DNA of 64,000 nt from Pseudisothecium myosuroides (taxonomy: Eukaryota; Streptophyta; Bryopsida; Hypnales; Lembophyllaceae), in assembly GCA_951799445.1 (NCBI GenBank), contig OX637287.1, positions 36,237,724 through 36,301,723 on the forward strand, given 5' to 3'. This document shows, piece by piece, positions 46,915 to 61,089 of the stretch (position 1 is its first letter; each line of letters starts with the position of its first letter). The notes beneath the pieces are model-generated. The model did no database searches and was not told the origin of the DNA. It worked only from the letters and a program-made list of their open reading frames with translations. The translations under genes and the position numbers were made by a program.

Positions 46915-49900
46915 ATGGTGGACTTCAAGGATATGATAGTGGTCAGTGCATTCGGGGATGAGGTTCCAATCATTTTTCCCGCAGGTCAAGATGGAGTTGC
47001 GGTCGTCCTAGCATGTAGATTGAGCTTAAGGTTTAATTTGAAAGTAGAGTCAATTCATCTCGATGAAGATATATATGACGCCAACACTGGTATCATCACT
47101 CACAGCGTAGGACAAGTTCTTGCTTCTGTCTCTGAGGATCGGTACTGGCATTTGAAACCTGGAAGATTTAAAGCGTATGGAGCACTCGAAACCATTCGTT
47201 CCATTTCGTTTGATGAGGTCACACCCCATCGATCCTCCTCATTGTCCTTTCAAACCCCTCTCTTTGCTGGTGTAAAGAGTGAGCCCTTTCCGGAACTTGT
47301 CACCGTTCTCAGTGATGATTCCGATGTTGATCCTCCTCTTGACGACAGGAACGTGGACACTCCTTTACAGTCAAAATTAGTAAGCCCTATTTCACTGACC
47401 CCTGGAGAGACCAACAAGAAATCTAAAATTGCGGTGTCCGGAGTATCTGTAATAGACTGTTTGAGGGGACTGCGTAACTTGAAGGGATGTAGAAATGTGT
47501 TGTCAAAACTAGATTACGATACAATTCCCATCGAGATTGTCCAGGCATTGCCTTCGAAGTTCAATGGGAATCTTATATTCGAGTTGCCTGCACTTGAGTC
47601 TTATTCTACTCAATCCGAAGCAAAAAACATGGTTGGTATGGATAGGCAGTGTGACGGTCACGTCTGGTCTAAGATGGTAACCACAAATATCTGCAACCCC
47701 ATGGGGTTGTCATTCCGCACCGCTTTCTGTCTAGGTCATCTTCGATGCGTAAACTCCTCGTGTGAGTTCCTCAATCGCGTCCATCGAACTAATCCCTTGA
47801 ATGAAATGGAATGGGAAGGGCTATCACCTACTCCACTCGTTGTTGGTGAAGTCCATCCTCCAGGGTCATCTCTTGTTTGTAAAATTTGCAAGCATCCTCC
47901 CTCGTGTATTGCCAGGTGTAGTGTCAAGGTCTATTACGTTATTGGAAATGAGTCATGCACTCGTGCTTTTGTACATCTAGGTACTCACGATCATCCGGTA
48001 AAAGATGGGGAACTCCGCGACATGAAGGAGAGAACTTGGACCCTGATCGGAGAACAGATGGAGAGAACACCGACTGGAACTAACTCATCAATAGTCATGG
48101 AGGCTACGAAGGAACTGTTGGGCGAGCTTATTTTACATCCGGATGGTGGGCAGACAAAGACTCTAGACTTGGAGGACCTTATCCCGGTGCTAGACAAATG
48201 CAAATACTTCAGCTCCCCGAGTATTCAAAACGAGGTGACATCATTCAAGTATTTCAGGAGATTTGGTGTGATTGACAGCATTACCAAGTTGAGGGGGTCA
48301 AGCACATGGGCATTTGTTCAGGAGAGTAAATTTCCAGGTCAAGGAACAGATGTGGACAAAGTTTTCGTTTTTAAAATGTCAGAAGTAGGACCTGGAAGTG
48401 GAGTGGACCTCGTGAAGCGAATGCAGAGTGGAGGTGACCTTCAGGATGCTTGGCTCATGTTCGATCATGTCAAACGCGTCAAGGGGTGGACAACCATGGC
48501 ATGTCATGTGTATGACTCCGTGTATTGTCGTGTAATGACCATCGCCGTTTGTGACATGCAATCCGAAGACGGAGATGCTCAAATTCTGTTCTGGAAGAAT
48601 CTTAATTCTGTTCTTCAACGCCACGGGGTAGGCGAGCCGCAATTCAAGGGATTCATGGCAGATAGTGCACAAGCAAATTGGAATGCTGTGCGAAAGGTCT
48701 ACGGATCTGGGGATAGTAACGTTCCGATGGAAGACCGTGAAAGAACGTGCCTCTTCCATTGGACACAGTCCATGGAAAAACATACCAAGGCAGACATTCG
48801 TGCAGACTTACAAGATCAACATTGTCTCCTCTGTAAGCAGTATAAGAACGCCTCTACTTCTGAAGAATCCGAGACTCGTTACTTGGCCATAAAAGCATGG
48901 TGGATATCATCAGGGGCAACCACGGAATTGGGACTGCACCGACTTGAGCTGTGGCTTTCTTTCTGGCATTTTTGGTATCGTCAGTGGGGTGGATTCATGC
49001 AACTTGTAAGTCTTCATTCTACCTGCTTGTCATTTTTCTCAATGCATAGTTTTGGTACCTAAACTTGTTTTCGGCGGTCCTTATTACCTTTCTACTTCTA
49101 TAACTACGATTGGTAATCCTCTCCATGCTAGCTGGTCGTAATACATTCATTTGGCTGCCATGGGGTTCTCTGCTGAACACGTCCTTCGGACTTCTTATAT
49201 ATCATTTGGAATACTCCATAGAGATTTCTTGAGCAACATACGGCCTATGAATGTTGCATGTCTTCGACACGTTGGAGACCCCTCTCGGTACCGAGAGGGG
49301 TCTCAAGAGGGATTGACTCTTGCGCATTTCTCGTGTATTTGGTGGACAACTGTGGACTGCTGTTGCTGAGAATATAGAAGTGATGCATGCTATTTGTACC
49401 TCAAAGGGTCCTCTATGTACCTAGGGGAGTCCTAGTCTGGTCTACCTCTTTAAATTTCCTCATTATGCATTCAACTATTTTGGTATGCAATACTGAAATA
49501 GTTGACTGATTCACGCTGGAGGTACCTCTTGGGTCCTCTCGGTCCCAGGTGAAGGTGCTTGTATACGTTCTCTTTTTAGACATACATTTCTTTTTTGGAA
49601 GTATACTCTAAATCCTAAGAATATCTTCTGAGTAAATGTGTTTAGGCTGCAAAATGATTGTGGTGTATGGATTATTTTCCTTTCAGGATCTCAGCGAGGC
49701 AGAGCTAGCAGAAATGCCATCGTGTAACCTTGCAGAGACAGTGCACAACAAGTGGCTCCAACAATCTGGAAATCGGGGGAACGACCTGTACATTGCCACG
49801 GTAGACGATTTCGTCAGAGCGTTCATGCAGATGGTAAGGTATTACCAATATCTGAAGGGAAATGACCCTGGTACGGGACCAGGAAAAGAAGAGCTAATGT

Positions 49901-51156
49901 TGCGCGTGGCCCAGCGTTCAGCAGAACGGACAGGTAATCCGAAGCCGCTTACAGAAGCTATTTCAAATATTCCTAGTGTAGAAGAATTCTTCAATAGAGA
50001 GCCTCATCTTGAAGGTGAAGAAGTGTTTGGATCACAGAAGAGGAAGGCAGACATGCCACTTGGATGCGAATACGACTCGCATAGACCAGACAAAGTGAAT
50101 TTTTCTCATCCACGAATCCAAACACGGTTGTGGAGAGCCACAACCAGTGCATCGAATTTAAACACAATTCTGGAGGACGTTTCTCAAGGTGTGGACATTG
50201 ACCTTCCACTGCCAACGTCATATGATGACATTGGAGGGCAAAGTAGTTTTCCGAATTCGACTCATGTGTCAGCTATTCAAGAGAGCAATTGCGACGAGGG
50301 GCATTGGCACATAGCACGTTTACCAAAAACATCTGCAAAAGCATGTTTTGCATTGCAGGCAATTACAAAGAAGAAGTGCACAGCACAAATAGTCCTGAAC
50401 AACGTTGCTATTGCTGCGCCAACGTATACTGGTATGATGGTTAATTACAGGAAAAATCAAAATGACCGTATGCAGTTTTTCTTCTGCAACGACGATATTG
50501 AAAGATGTATTAAAGGTACTTGACGAAAGTGGGTGTTATCAGTACCACCTGTTCCTGCAATTTGGCCAGTGAAGATGGGAACCAAACTGTCGAAGGCCGA
50601 GATTCTGGCATTAGAAGGGGCAGGTTTTGAACTTCCGCAACGTCAAGTCATTTCGCCCAGGAGACTGTTCGGTGGAGAAGCTGGAATACAAATTGTGCGC
50701 GCGTATCCTGTTCTGTCTTTACCAGATGAACATCCCACAACTCGAACAGGAAAGGTTGTCCGTCGCAACCCGAAGGCCCCAACTGTGAAGCACCAGAATA
50801 ATTGTGCATCGGCCCTAACTTTGAATGCACGCATTGAAAGGATGACGATGGTTCCCCACCCTGGATTTGGTTGCATAGTGTCACTCATCTCTGGTGTTCA
50901 GCCTCGCCATGAGAAATACATGCTCACTATATCCTCGTTTCCGGACTGCACTTGTCCGTATTTCAAGGAGATGAAACTGAAGTGCTTGGGCAAGAGAGGA
51001 ACGTGGGCAAACTGTAAGCATCTTTATTTTATTTTCAACGTTATCTGCAATCTACAATCCACATCGGAGGCCTTCATTCACGCGGCAAGTTTCAGTTTCA
51101 ATGAAGTGAAGCAAGTGCTTCTTAGCGGGGTACTGAATCATTTGGAATCAAACTAA
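46915..51156 (+). pseudogene. MULE-type transposase with SWIM zinc finger, one in-frame stop
   Basis: There are two exons, 46915-49005 and 49687-51156, joined CTT|GTAAGT ... TTTCAG|GAT in phase 0; about 1,185 residues. A zinc-binding block with CLGHLRCVNSSC and CKICKHPPSC lies at about residues 274-340. The DDE core follows: WLMFDHVKRVKGWTTMACHV (D at about 517), IAVCDMQSEDGDAQILFW, FKGFMADSAQANWNAVR (D at about 583) and CLFHW. A third acidic residue, the E of SEESETRY (about 650), is a candidate. The C-terminus has the SWIM motif C-T-C ... C-K-H (50946-51020) that is common in MULE transposases. The frame is broken once, by TGA at 50521-50523 between CIKGT and RKWVLSVPPVP. The next codons continue the same protein in the same frame, and no intron of workable size is available. 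A CGA-to-TGA change would explain it. This is the likely mobilising enzyme of the 21-kb element, functional only if the stop is recent, suppressed or an error. Confidence 0.82.
49275..49304. repeat. Perfect 30-bp palindrome in the transposase intron
   Basis: GAGACCCCTCTCGGT followed by its exact reverse complement ACCGAGAGGGGTCTC. The core CCTCTCGG-CCGAGAGG also occurs at 40931-40948 and 41176-41193 in the same element. Confidence 0.9.
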
Positions 51157-51689
51157 CTTGTCCATGGGTATACTAGGACGCACTCTATGTTTGTTGAATA
51201 CATGAATGGAAATGTACTGAGACTAAAAGGGCCAGTATTTGCATTTTCTCGGAGCCAGTTCCAGCACCTTTGGAAATTGTTTCTAGCATCATTGTATTGT
51301 GCATAATATTCCCCTGTATGAAGTCGTATCCTTCATATGTTTTTGTTTATTAGTCTCTGGCATTATGACACAACCTGAACCTAGGGGCCAACACATGGGG
51401 CAAGTGATGTGTTTTCCGAGTTTGAAGTTTCGTCTAAACCTTGGACAAATACGGAGGCCTATGTCGAAGGTGCTCTATATTTCCCTGGTAATAGATGTAT
51501 TTTAATTCAAATGATCTGTGTGCGCAAAATAATGCTAAGCCCTAAACATTGGTCATAGGCCCCCCTGAATCCGCGGTTATAGGTCCAATAGTCTAGAAAT
51601 ATGAATTTCTGGAGGACAGTGGATTCGTGTCACCCATTTTTTCCTCTTCATAGCATTGTATCCTTGTTTATTCAAAGAATGGCAGAACT
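51157..51689. other. 3' flank of the transposase, no gene seen
   Basis: No domain or repeat was recognised before the right terminal array. Confidence 0.4.
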
Positions 51690-52469
51690 CCTATTGGAGA
51701 AGATTTCATCCAATATTTCATGTACTTTTCATCCATTGTTTCATCTACTTTCAAGCAGAGGTTCATCTACTTTCATCCAATAGTTAACCTACTTTCATCC
51801 AATATTTCATGTACTTCTCATCCAATGTTTCATCTACTTTCATCCAATAGTTATCCTACTTTCATCCAATATTTCATGTACTTCTCATCCAAGTTTTCAT
51901 CTACTTTCATCCAGTAGTGAACTTACCTTCATCCAATATTTCATGTACTTTTCATCCATTGTTTCATCTACTTTCATCCATTGTTTCATCTACTTTCATC
52001 CAACATTTCATCTACTTTCATCTAGTAGGTCACCTACTTTCATCTAATATTTCAAGTAGTTTTCATCCAGTATTTCATCTACTTTCATCTAGTAGTTCAC
52101 CTACTTTCATCCAATATTTAAACTACTGTCATCTATTATTTTTCCTATTCTTCATCCAGTATTTCATCTACTTTTCATCCAATATTTCATCTATTTTCAT
52201 CTTATATTTAATGTACTTTCATTTGAATTTTTCATCCGCTTCCATCCAATTTTTCCATCAAAAGCTTCTCATCCTTATGCTTTATTTTATAATCTTGTCA
52301 GCATTCACTAAATATTTTGGGGCTTTCAACAAATTATTTCCAAAATTTCATTCATTTTTATTCTCAAAATTCCAAAATTATCTTTATTTTTCCATTTCTC
52401 ATCCAAGATCTACGCTCACCGCTCACTATTTCCCGCTCCCCGCTCCCCGCTCGCTTCCTAGCAACGTTG
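51690..52469 (-). repeat. Right terminal inverted repeat of the MULE
   Basis: Tandem TTTCATCTACTTTCATCCAATA units of about 22 bp run from about 51,700 to 52,260. An AT-rich spacer and then CGCTCACCGCTCAC ... CGCTCGCTTCCTAGC at 52411-52462 follow. On the other strand this mirrors the left end: outer GCGAGCG block first, TGGATGAAA repeats inside. It is longer than the left repeat. Confidence 0.75.
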
Positions 52470-52480
52470 AGAGGAAATGG
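52470..52480 (+). repeat. Right target-site duplication of the giant MULE (AGAGGAAATGG)
   Basis: Identical to 31134-31144 over all 11 bases and directly adjacent to the right terminus. Confidence 0.8.
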
Positions 52481-53751
52481 AGTTTGCGTACCAGTGTTGT
52501 GACGTTCACTGAGGAGCGACTGCAGGAAGCATGCAGTGGTCGAAGTCAAAATGGAATCGCTTGAGATAGTTGAAGATGTTGACTGAAGAAGTCAGTGCTC
52601 AGCGTTCAAGCAAGTGCAGCGAAGTCGTTGTATATCTGACTACAATGAGAAGGAAGTCGCCTTGACTACAGTAACTGTCTGACGGAGAAGCAAAGTTACA
52701 AATACGTTGCTTGTGTACTTACTGAAATCACATGCTCTAAGGTGTATAAGATTATGAATTCATTATCTGACGGAGAAGTGAACATACAAATATGTTGCTT
52801 CTATGCTTACTGAAATCACATGCTCTGAAGTGTAGAAGATGATGAACTCATTGTCTGAAGATGTGTGTAGAGGAATGATTGTAGTGAAGTTCATGGATTA
52901 TTATCTCACATGCAGGAGTGCTCCGCAAGGTGCACAAGTGCACCTCCATGAATGCAGGTGCCGGCGTTTTTTTGTTTTGGGGAAAAAAAAGGTAGGCTTC
53001 CATCTGAGGCACTAGAAGTGAAACTTAGTTTATTGATAGAGTAATCTAGTTGAGGCGGAGCAGTTTCTTGCAATTACTTTCATTGAATTAGTTGTCACTG
53101 TTTAGTAATGCAGCATTCAATGTGCACACAACTACACTATAGAAGGAATTACAGTATAGTCATCAGTAGCCATAGGCACTGCTACTTTGTTTAGAGTTCA
53201 TGGAAGGGAGGCACCATAGCAAAGCCTACAATCTTCTAGAATTAGCAGGTCCCTGCATTCATTCTCCTGCCGCCGTTCTAATGCATATGGAGGTATATGT
53301 GGAAGCTCCTTTCTTGGGAAGCGACAAGTGTGTGCCTTGGAAGAGAAGGCGCAAATTTTTTAAGTTGGAATTTGCCAAAATTACCCACCGCATTCCTAGT
53401 CAGCTAAATTGGTGCTTATAAAATGTGACTGCACGGATACATGCTGACGTCTGCAATCGGCACAGTCACACCCTGCCCGACAGCATGGAGAGCTTCTCCA
53501 AAATAGCCACGCTGCCCTCATTTGCATCACTGGGCACTCTAAAATTTCTGCACTTCCAGACATGTGTGGTCCCTTCAATTTCTGGAAAAATCAGAGTGCC
53601 GTGTTCCACTGTCGCATTCTGAATTCCCAATACAAAAGCCAAACACCAATGTATAGGAAAAAATACGGATGAAAAAAAGACGACAGAGATGAAATGATTG
53701 AACTTCAACTCTGTCCATCGTCCACAAAACGGACGCTGGCGCGTTTAAGGG
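52481..53751. other. piggyBac right arm after the MULE insertion, no gene seen
   Basis: This continues the piggyBac element to its inferred right end. A duplicated segment is visible near 52,680-52,850: CTGACGGAGAAG, then GTTGCTT-TGT/TAT-CTTACTGAAATCACATGCTCT, twice. Short frames have no recognised domain. Confidence 0.45.
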
Positions 53752-53755
53752 TTAA
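53752..53755. repeat. TTAA target site, right end of piggyBac element
   Basis: CGTTTAAGGG then TTAA; on the other strand this is TTAA followed by CCCTTAAACG, mirroring the left end at 26289. Confidence 0.6.
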
Positions 53756-56700
53756 GGGTCATTTTATACTATAGTAAAGAAGTGCACCCGTCAATAATTG
53801 TAGGGAAATGGAGCAATGTCATTGGAGGAAATTTTGTTCTTTACTAGATTGGGTTAACACTATGGCCAAGACTTGTCGGGTGGGAAACTTTGAGCATGGA
53901 TGAAAAAATGACATGGCTGCTTGTGTTACAATACTTTTTTAAGGAAAGTACTCAAGAGGTCAAGTTTTTTAGGTGGCCTTTAACTCCTGGACAAGAAATT
54001 TGGCCTTCAGAGAATTCCAACCTCATTTACTGTCTTTTCATTGTGGCATATTTGATATTTCACTTGTAAAGTATTTGCAAACTACATTATTTGCCTCTTC
54101 TTTCACTCACTTCCTCTATTGGCCTTGTTGTAGAAGACTAAACACAAAATTTGTCATAGTCTTGCTGGGCCTTGGTCTGACCAACAACACTAAATCTCAT
54201 CCCACATTGATACTAAACTAATTATTTTTAAAGCTCAAATTGATTTCTAAAAAACACATAACAATAAACTAATAGATGAATGTAATGAGTGTTTCGGAGG
54301 ATTTGAGCTTAAAAGATGCCTAAAACAATTCTCATGAAAATTTTGGATCTACAAAATGCTACTTTCCCCAGTCGACATGCTGGTGGATAGGTGGAAATAT
54401 TGTAGGGATTGAATTCATCACCACCTCATTGGTGTGCCAAGGCCACATGTACCTTTCCATCCCGGCACATATATTGGAACAAATGACATTTCCATATATG
54501 CAAGCTACATCCCTCTTATGAATGAAAGTAAATCTATTAGAACAAAATTGGGATCTAGGGATGCCCAAATTGGAAGGCACATTTATGGCAACAAAAATTA
54601 GGAAGAAATGTTGACATGGCCATTGCCAGCATGGAGCCTAAGGTGATAATATCAGATTTTGACAGCATTGCCACTAGTAAGGAAACAAGTGAAGATAAAA
54701 TAATATACTACTAGAGCATCATTTGCTTGTCTCCTAGGATTGAGTTAAAAAATCATGACAACCTCATTGCTTAGAGTGCTTTGTTGCCAACATGGACCCT
54801 GTTAGATAGCAATGGGGCACATGGCTATTGCCACATCGAATTGGCATGAGTGCACTCAGTGCCAACTCGGCATGTACAACATGTCTTCATCTATTTCCAA
54901 TTGGTCCACAATACTGATAGCAACCTTGACAATGACAATAGAAATGGTTTTGCATGCATTTATAATTACCAAAAAATTAATTTCAAGGCCAAAAGTACTA
55001 GGCATCCAGACATTAGGCGACATTTGAGGGTTTTGGAGGTCCGTTTTAAGGTTGTTCCCCTGTTCTGAACCAGCAGTAATGCTTTCAGGAAAAAAAAATT
55101 CAAAAAAATTCAAATTAAATTTTTGGGCAAAAGTGAATTTTTTTTTTAATTATTATTTTTTTCAAAAAATATGACGTGGCACTCACTCGACCATGTCAAA
55201 CTGCGCATGTGCTAGAGTTCCTAGGCTGGGAGCGCGCTGAGAACTCACACTCTTCTAATGGCCCCCAGGTTTGCTCTACTGTCATTCTAGTAAACTAGGC
55301 TCTAGTTTGTCTCACCATGAGAGGCATTCAAACCATTTGCTTGGCCAGGAAGCTCATTCCAATGTTGGTTATCCTTGGACAAAAAAGGAACAACATGCAA
55401 GAAGTAACAATTGTACTCCATATTTAAAGGTCTGATTTGGCAGTCAAGTGCTCAAATTGAATTTCCACATGGATTCTTAGGAATCCACGTCACCTCCCAC
55501 CATCTGTTTACAAAATGCACTTTTTTTTTTTAAATGACTTAATTTCTGCCGAATTTGACCTTCACATAGGGTGGGATGTTCAAAACTTATCCCTGCCGCA
55601 GTGGGTTTCCCATTTGTTCAAAAAAAAAAAAAACTTATCCCTGCCGTAACAGCATCCTCACTAACACATGAGTACACATTGGAGTTTTGAGAATCCTGAT
55701 CTGAATTGAAGATACTGTAGTTTGCAGCTCCCACGATTATTGGGAAGAGGCAAGATTCCAATTTCAGCGAAAGTTCCATTTGAATTTCTGTCGACATTGA
55801 TCTTTTGCGCTGTGACATTCTGCAGTGTTTGAGCTCATCTTCAAGGTTTCGAAACTCAGTGTATACTTGGTCCCGCCAATGCTCTTGCTTCGTGGCGGAG
55901 AAGCAACTTTGCGAAGATCATTCACTCAATTGAAGCTCCATGAGTTTATGCGAGGACCCAGACCAAAGGAAAGAGAAGAATTGTCAGAGAAGGCGTTTCA
56001 CAATCATCTTACCATTTCGCAATGCAAGGAATGGGAGGCGAGTCAGAGCTTTCTGCCAGCAATTTGATTCTTTTGATGCCACAAACAATCGGGAATGTCG
56101 AGGGATCAAGAACAGTTTCGCTTTGGAAATTAATGTGTTGGTGGGAAATCGCAGCCCTAAAACCTAGTTCTGTCGTGAAAGTTCAATGTACCTCAGATTT
56201 CCGTGAGTGCGAGCAATGCTGCAGATAATGTGCTGAAGAAGGAGCACTGTGTGCAAGGAGAAATTTCGGTAGGATGAGGAATTGGGTGATATTTTCCAAG
56301 TATCTTGGACCAGGAGGCTGGCTTATTTGTGAGAGATTCTTGATGGAGGCATTGTAGTTTGTGTGATGGTTGCCTGGTGTTAATTTGAAATTTAACAAAC
56401 CGCGTTGAATAGGCTGTGGGCCTTGTACAGTAAGGGATGACAACGACGCGGGTGATGAACTCGATTGCCCCAGCCATTTTGTTTCCTCAAACTGACTTGC
56501 TCTGGAATTTGTTCTCTATTGCTGCCCGTCACCACGAGTTTACTTGAGAAAGCGTTCTAAGTCATCGAACCCGACGTGGAGAAGATTGAGAAGAGGTTAG
56601 CGTTTCAGCAAGGAGCCTGTAATGGCCGTCACCGTGAGGATCTCAAACATGGTGGAAGAATGGTTGGAGAGGCTGAAGGACGCCATTCAGCTGGCGAACA

Positions 56701-57086
56701 GCGACGTGCACAAGTACAACTCGATTGTTCAATTTCGACTCTAATTTGTCGGTGAGGATCACCTCCATGATCATAATAGGTTAGAAGATATCACTGTGCT
56801 TCTCTCTTTTCAGCTTTACTTCGAGGCCATTGTTACAGTTTGCAATGAGTACACCAAAATGTGAAATTATTATGGGTCCATTACACTTCACGAATTACAC
56901 ATAAATATAGCTACACGAAATCCATTAAATTTCATTCGAATGAAATTTAAAAAACAACCTTGAAGCTACCCGGATCTCAAACATCACTTGTGACAATTTG
57001 TTATGATGAATTCAGTGTTAGAATGAACTGCAAATCCATTGTTTGAGATTGAAAATTTACATGTAAAAGGTGTGTCGCGCATGCAG
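53756..57086. other. AT-rich intergenic region, no firm gene
   Basis: Low-complexity A/T runs occur around 55,080-55,160 and 55,620. Between 55.6 and 56.8 kb composition is more even and a short frame opens at about 56,622 (MAVTVRISNMVEEWLERL). It is not recognised and closes after about 40 codons. Confidence 0.4.
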
Positions 57087-59208
<2,122 letters not shown>

Positions 59209-60911
59209 TTAAATGTCTGCATACTGATGAACCTCAGAAGTGCAAGATATATCGCCTTTACACTGGGGGAGATCCAGAGGCACAGGGGCTGGTACTTCTT
59301 CTGTAAGCGCAGCCGAAAGTGACGCGTTGTTTTGAAAGAGAACATCCTGCAGGAAAGCCACCATTATGCCTGCCGAAAATTGGCGCATGGGCTGCCGGGA
59401 GGGGCCATCCTTGCAGACGGGGAGGCACCGCATTGCAGTAAACTGATCCAGCCCCCTGCAATCGTCGGTAAAATCCATGTGGCCATTGTTGGTCGCCACA
59501 AAATGGAAGGATGCAGGCTTAAGATCTGCATAGAAGTTGATGTGGCCCAGGTCCTTTGGGGCACATGGTGGAAGCAAGCCTCCCTTCCGTTGGGACCCGA
59601 GCCCTGTCCCCACAATGAGAGTGGGCACACCAACATCCATGGAATTATTTTGATGCGTCAAGATGGTGGGAGTAAGTGGCCATTTTGCATCCACAGGATC
59701 TAGCCCCACAATAGCTGAGTAGGGTCGTAATGCGTTGCCGTCGCTGAGTGCAAGGCCAAATACAACCAGGCCCCCGCGACTGTGACCTGCTAGTGCCACT
59801 TTATCAAAATCAGCTTGATGGTTTGCGAATGCGTTTGGCAGCGATAGCGATAGCGATGCTATTAACCCCGTCTTCATCCAATTTAATATGGATCTTGCAT
59901 TGTTGATCTCAGTTTTTGCATCCGTTGGTATGCATCCATACATCTGGAGAGCACAAGAAAGCGACGATTAAGTCCACTCAGTAACTCACCTTGGATAACA
60001 GAATGAATATCGATTACTGTTGCCAATACATCACACTGACTAAGTGGGAATTGCTTTACAGTCCTGTGTGACAACACTGAAGGCTGGGGTACAGAGGATT
60101 CTACAGAACGAAAACCTTGTATAACTAAAAAAACAAATCTTAACGAAATCAACTCCCATATTAATCTTGAATAGGAAGGCGGGGTCCTTCGATATAGATT
60201 TGAGATTCTAGACAGGCTCAGATTAGACAAGGACTATTATTTTTGTCAATCTATTGCCTATCTGGCTAACTCCCTAGGATTTTGAAATTTCCGAGGGTCC
60301 CTAAAGTGCAAAGTTCTAGCTACGGGTAAACATTGATACATTGAGAGCCTGAAAAAGCGAGGATTGTGAAAAGAGCTCACCTGAGGAGCCACAACGATGA
60401 AGCCCCAAGACGCAACCTGAGTAATGAGTCCCGTGTAATCGGTGTTCTGAAGCATAAAGCCATGTTGGAATTGCACCACAGGATATCGACCTGCTTCTTC
60501 TGGGATTGCCACCCACAGAGAGCAGCAAAGTGCTCCCCGTTTCTCCACTCTGACAGTCGCTACGGAGTAGGATCCATTGTGGTAGATGTCTCTCACAGTC
60601 TCCGTTACTGCACAAGCCGTCTGGAACCACAAAACCACAAATTTAACATTTCAAGGTTCAATCTAAACGAGATGCAATCCATGCTAGTTTCTACAGCATG
60701 AAACTAGACTTTTCTACTGATGCTCCATTCTCATAGAAATTAAAGCCTTGTATATGATCTATATTTCTGTCTATAATTCTGAATGTGAAAATGAAGCCAA
60801 GGAGCAATAAACAATTAAACTGTCAGAAAACAAAAACAAATGGAGGATCAGTACCTGGCTCAAGCAGCACACGAAGCTGAGCAAAAGGAGGAATCGTGTC
60901 AAAATCCCCAT
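59209..60911 (-). CDS. CLH: Chlorophyllase (chlorophyll chlorophyllido-hydrolase)
   Basis: There are three exons, 60911-60855, 60620-60381 and 59943-59209, with GT-AG junctions in phase 0; 343 residues. Exon 1 encodes a hydrophobic N-terminus (MGILTRFLLLLSFVCCLSQ) that looks like a secretory signal peptide rather than a chloroplast transit peptide. The alpha/beta-hydrolase core shows YPVVQFQHGFMLQNTDYTGL, the nucleophile elbow AGHSRGGLVVFGLAL (Ser), GLDPVDAKWPL (Asp) and VATNNGHMDFTDDC (His). These are the triad positions of the family. The enzyme cleaves phytol from chlorophyll to give chlorophyllide. The start is the first ATG and sits about 145 nt downstream of a TATA box. No lesion is seen. 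Confidence 0.93.
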
Positions 60912-61054
60912 CGATGGAGCTAACAGGATGATTGAGTGATTGAACTAAGATTCTCAGCAGCAGAGCTCTTGAAACTTCTACTTCTACAAACGCACTCGTC
61001 CACTTCGTGATGTTGTATGCATCTCTTGTGCTTCTGTGAGTGAGTGTGGGTTCC

Positions 61055-61081
61055 TATTTATATCCAGAAGACCAGCACGTG
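61055..61081 (-). promoter_or_regulatory. Chlorophyllase promoter: TATA box and G-box
   Basis: On the minus strand a G-box CACGTG (61076-61081) precedes TATAAATA (61062-61055), about 145 nt before the start codon. G-boxes are bound by bZIP and bHLH factors in light and stress responses, so such control is plausible but not shown. Confidence 0.65.
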
Positions 61082-61089
61082 ATTGAGTT

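Larger units (their letters stand above)
31145..52469. mobile_element. Giant Mutator-like transposon (about 21.3 kb) with three genes
   Basis: The element is delimited by an 11-bp direct repeat and by inverted termini. The left end GCTGGGGAGCGAGCG matches the inverted right end GCTAGGAAGCGAGCG. Both continue through GAGCG/GAGC/GGAA blocks to GTGAGCGG, and then into tandem TGGATGAAA-type repeats in opposite orientation. Inside are a MULE-type transposase (46.9-51.2 kb), a gag-like gene (43.2-45.0 kb) and a ParB-methyltransferase-like gene (35.7-41.5 kb). There are also two large tandem arrays. The size is far above an ordinary MULE. One stop codon and one or two frame breaks in the genes suggest the copy may now be immobile without help. 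Confidence 0.78.
26293..53751 (-). mobile_element. piggyBac-type transposon, split by a nested 21-kb MULE
   Basis: The ends are CCCTTAAGCG at 26293 and its inverted partner CCCTTAAACG at 53751, each next to TTAA. The transposase (27,562-30,061) lies inside on the minus strand. Removing the nested element and one target copy leaves about 6.1 kb, a reasonable piggyBac length. Matching of the two ends beyond about ten bases is weak, as is usual for short piggyBac terminal repeats. The transposase assignment is firm; the exact right end is inferred from the TTAA/CCC pair. Confidence 0.62.

Noticed and set aside
50498..50560. Short intron that would remove the TGA in the MULE transposase
   Set aside because: The only GT-AG pair (about 34 nt) is too short for a plant intron and would remove conserved residues.
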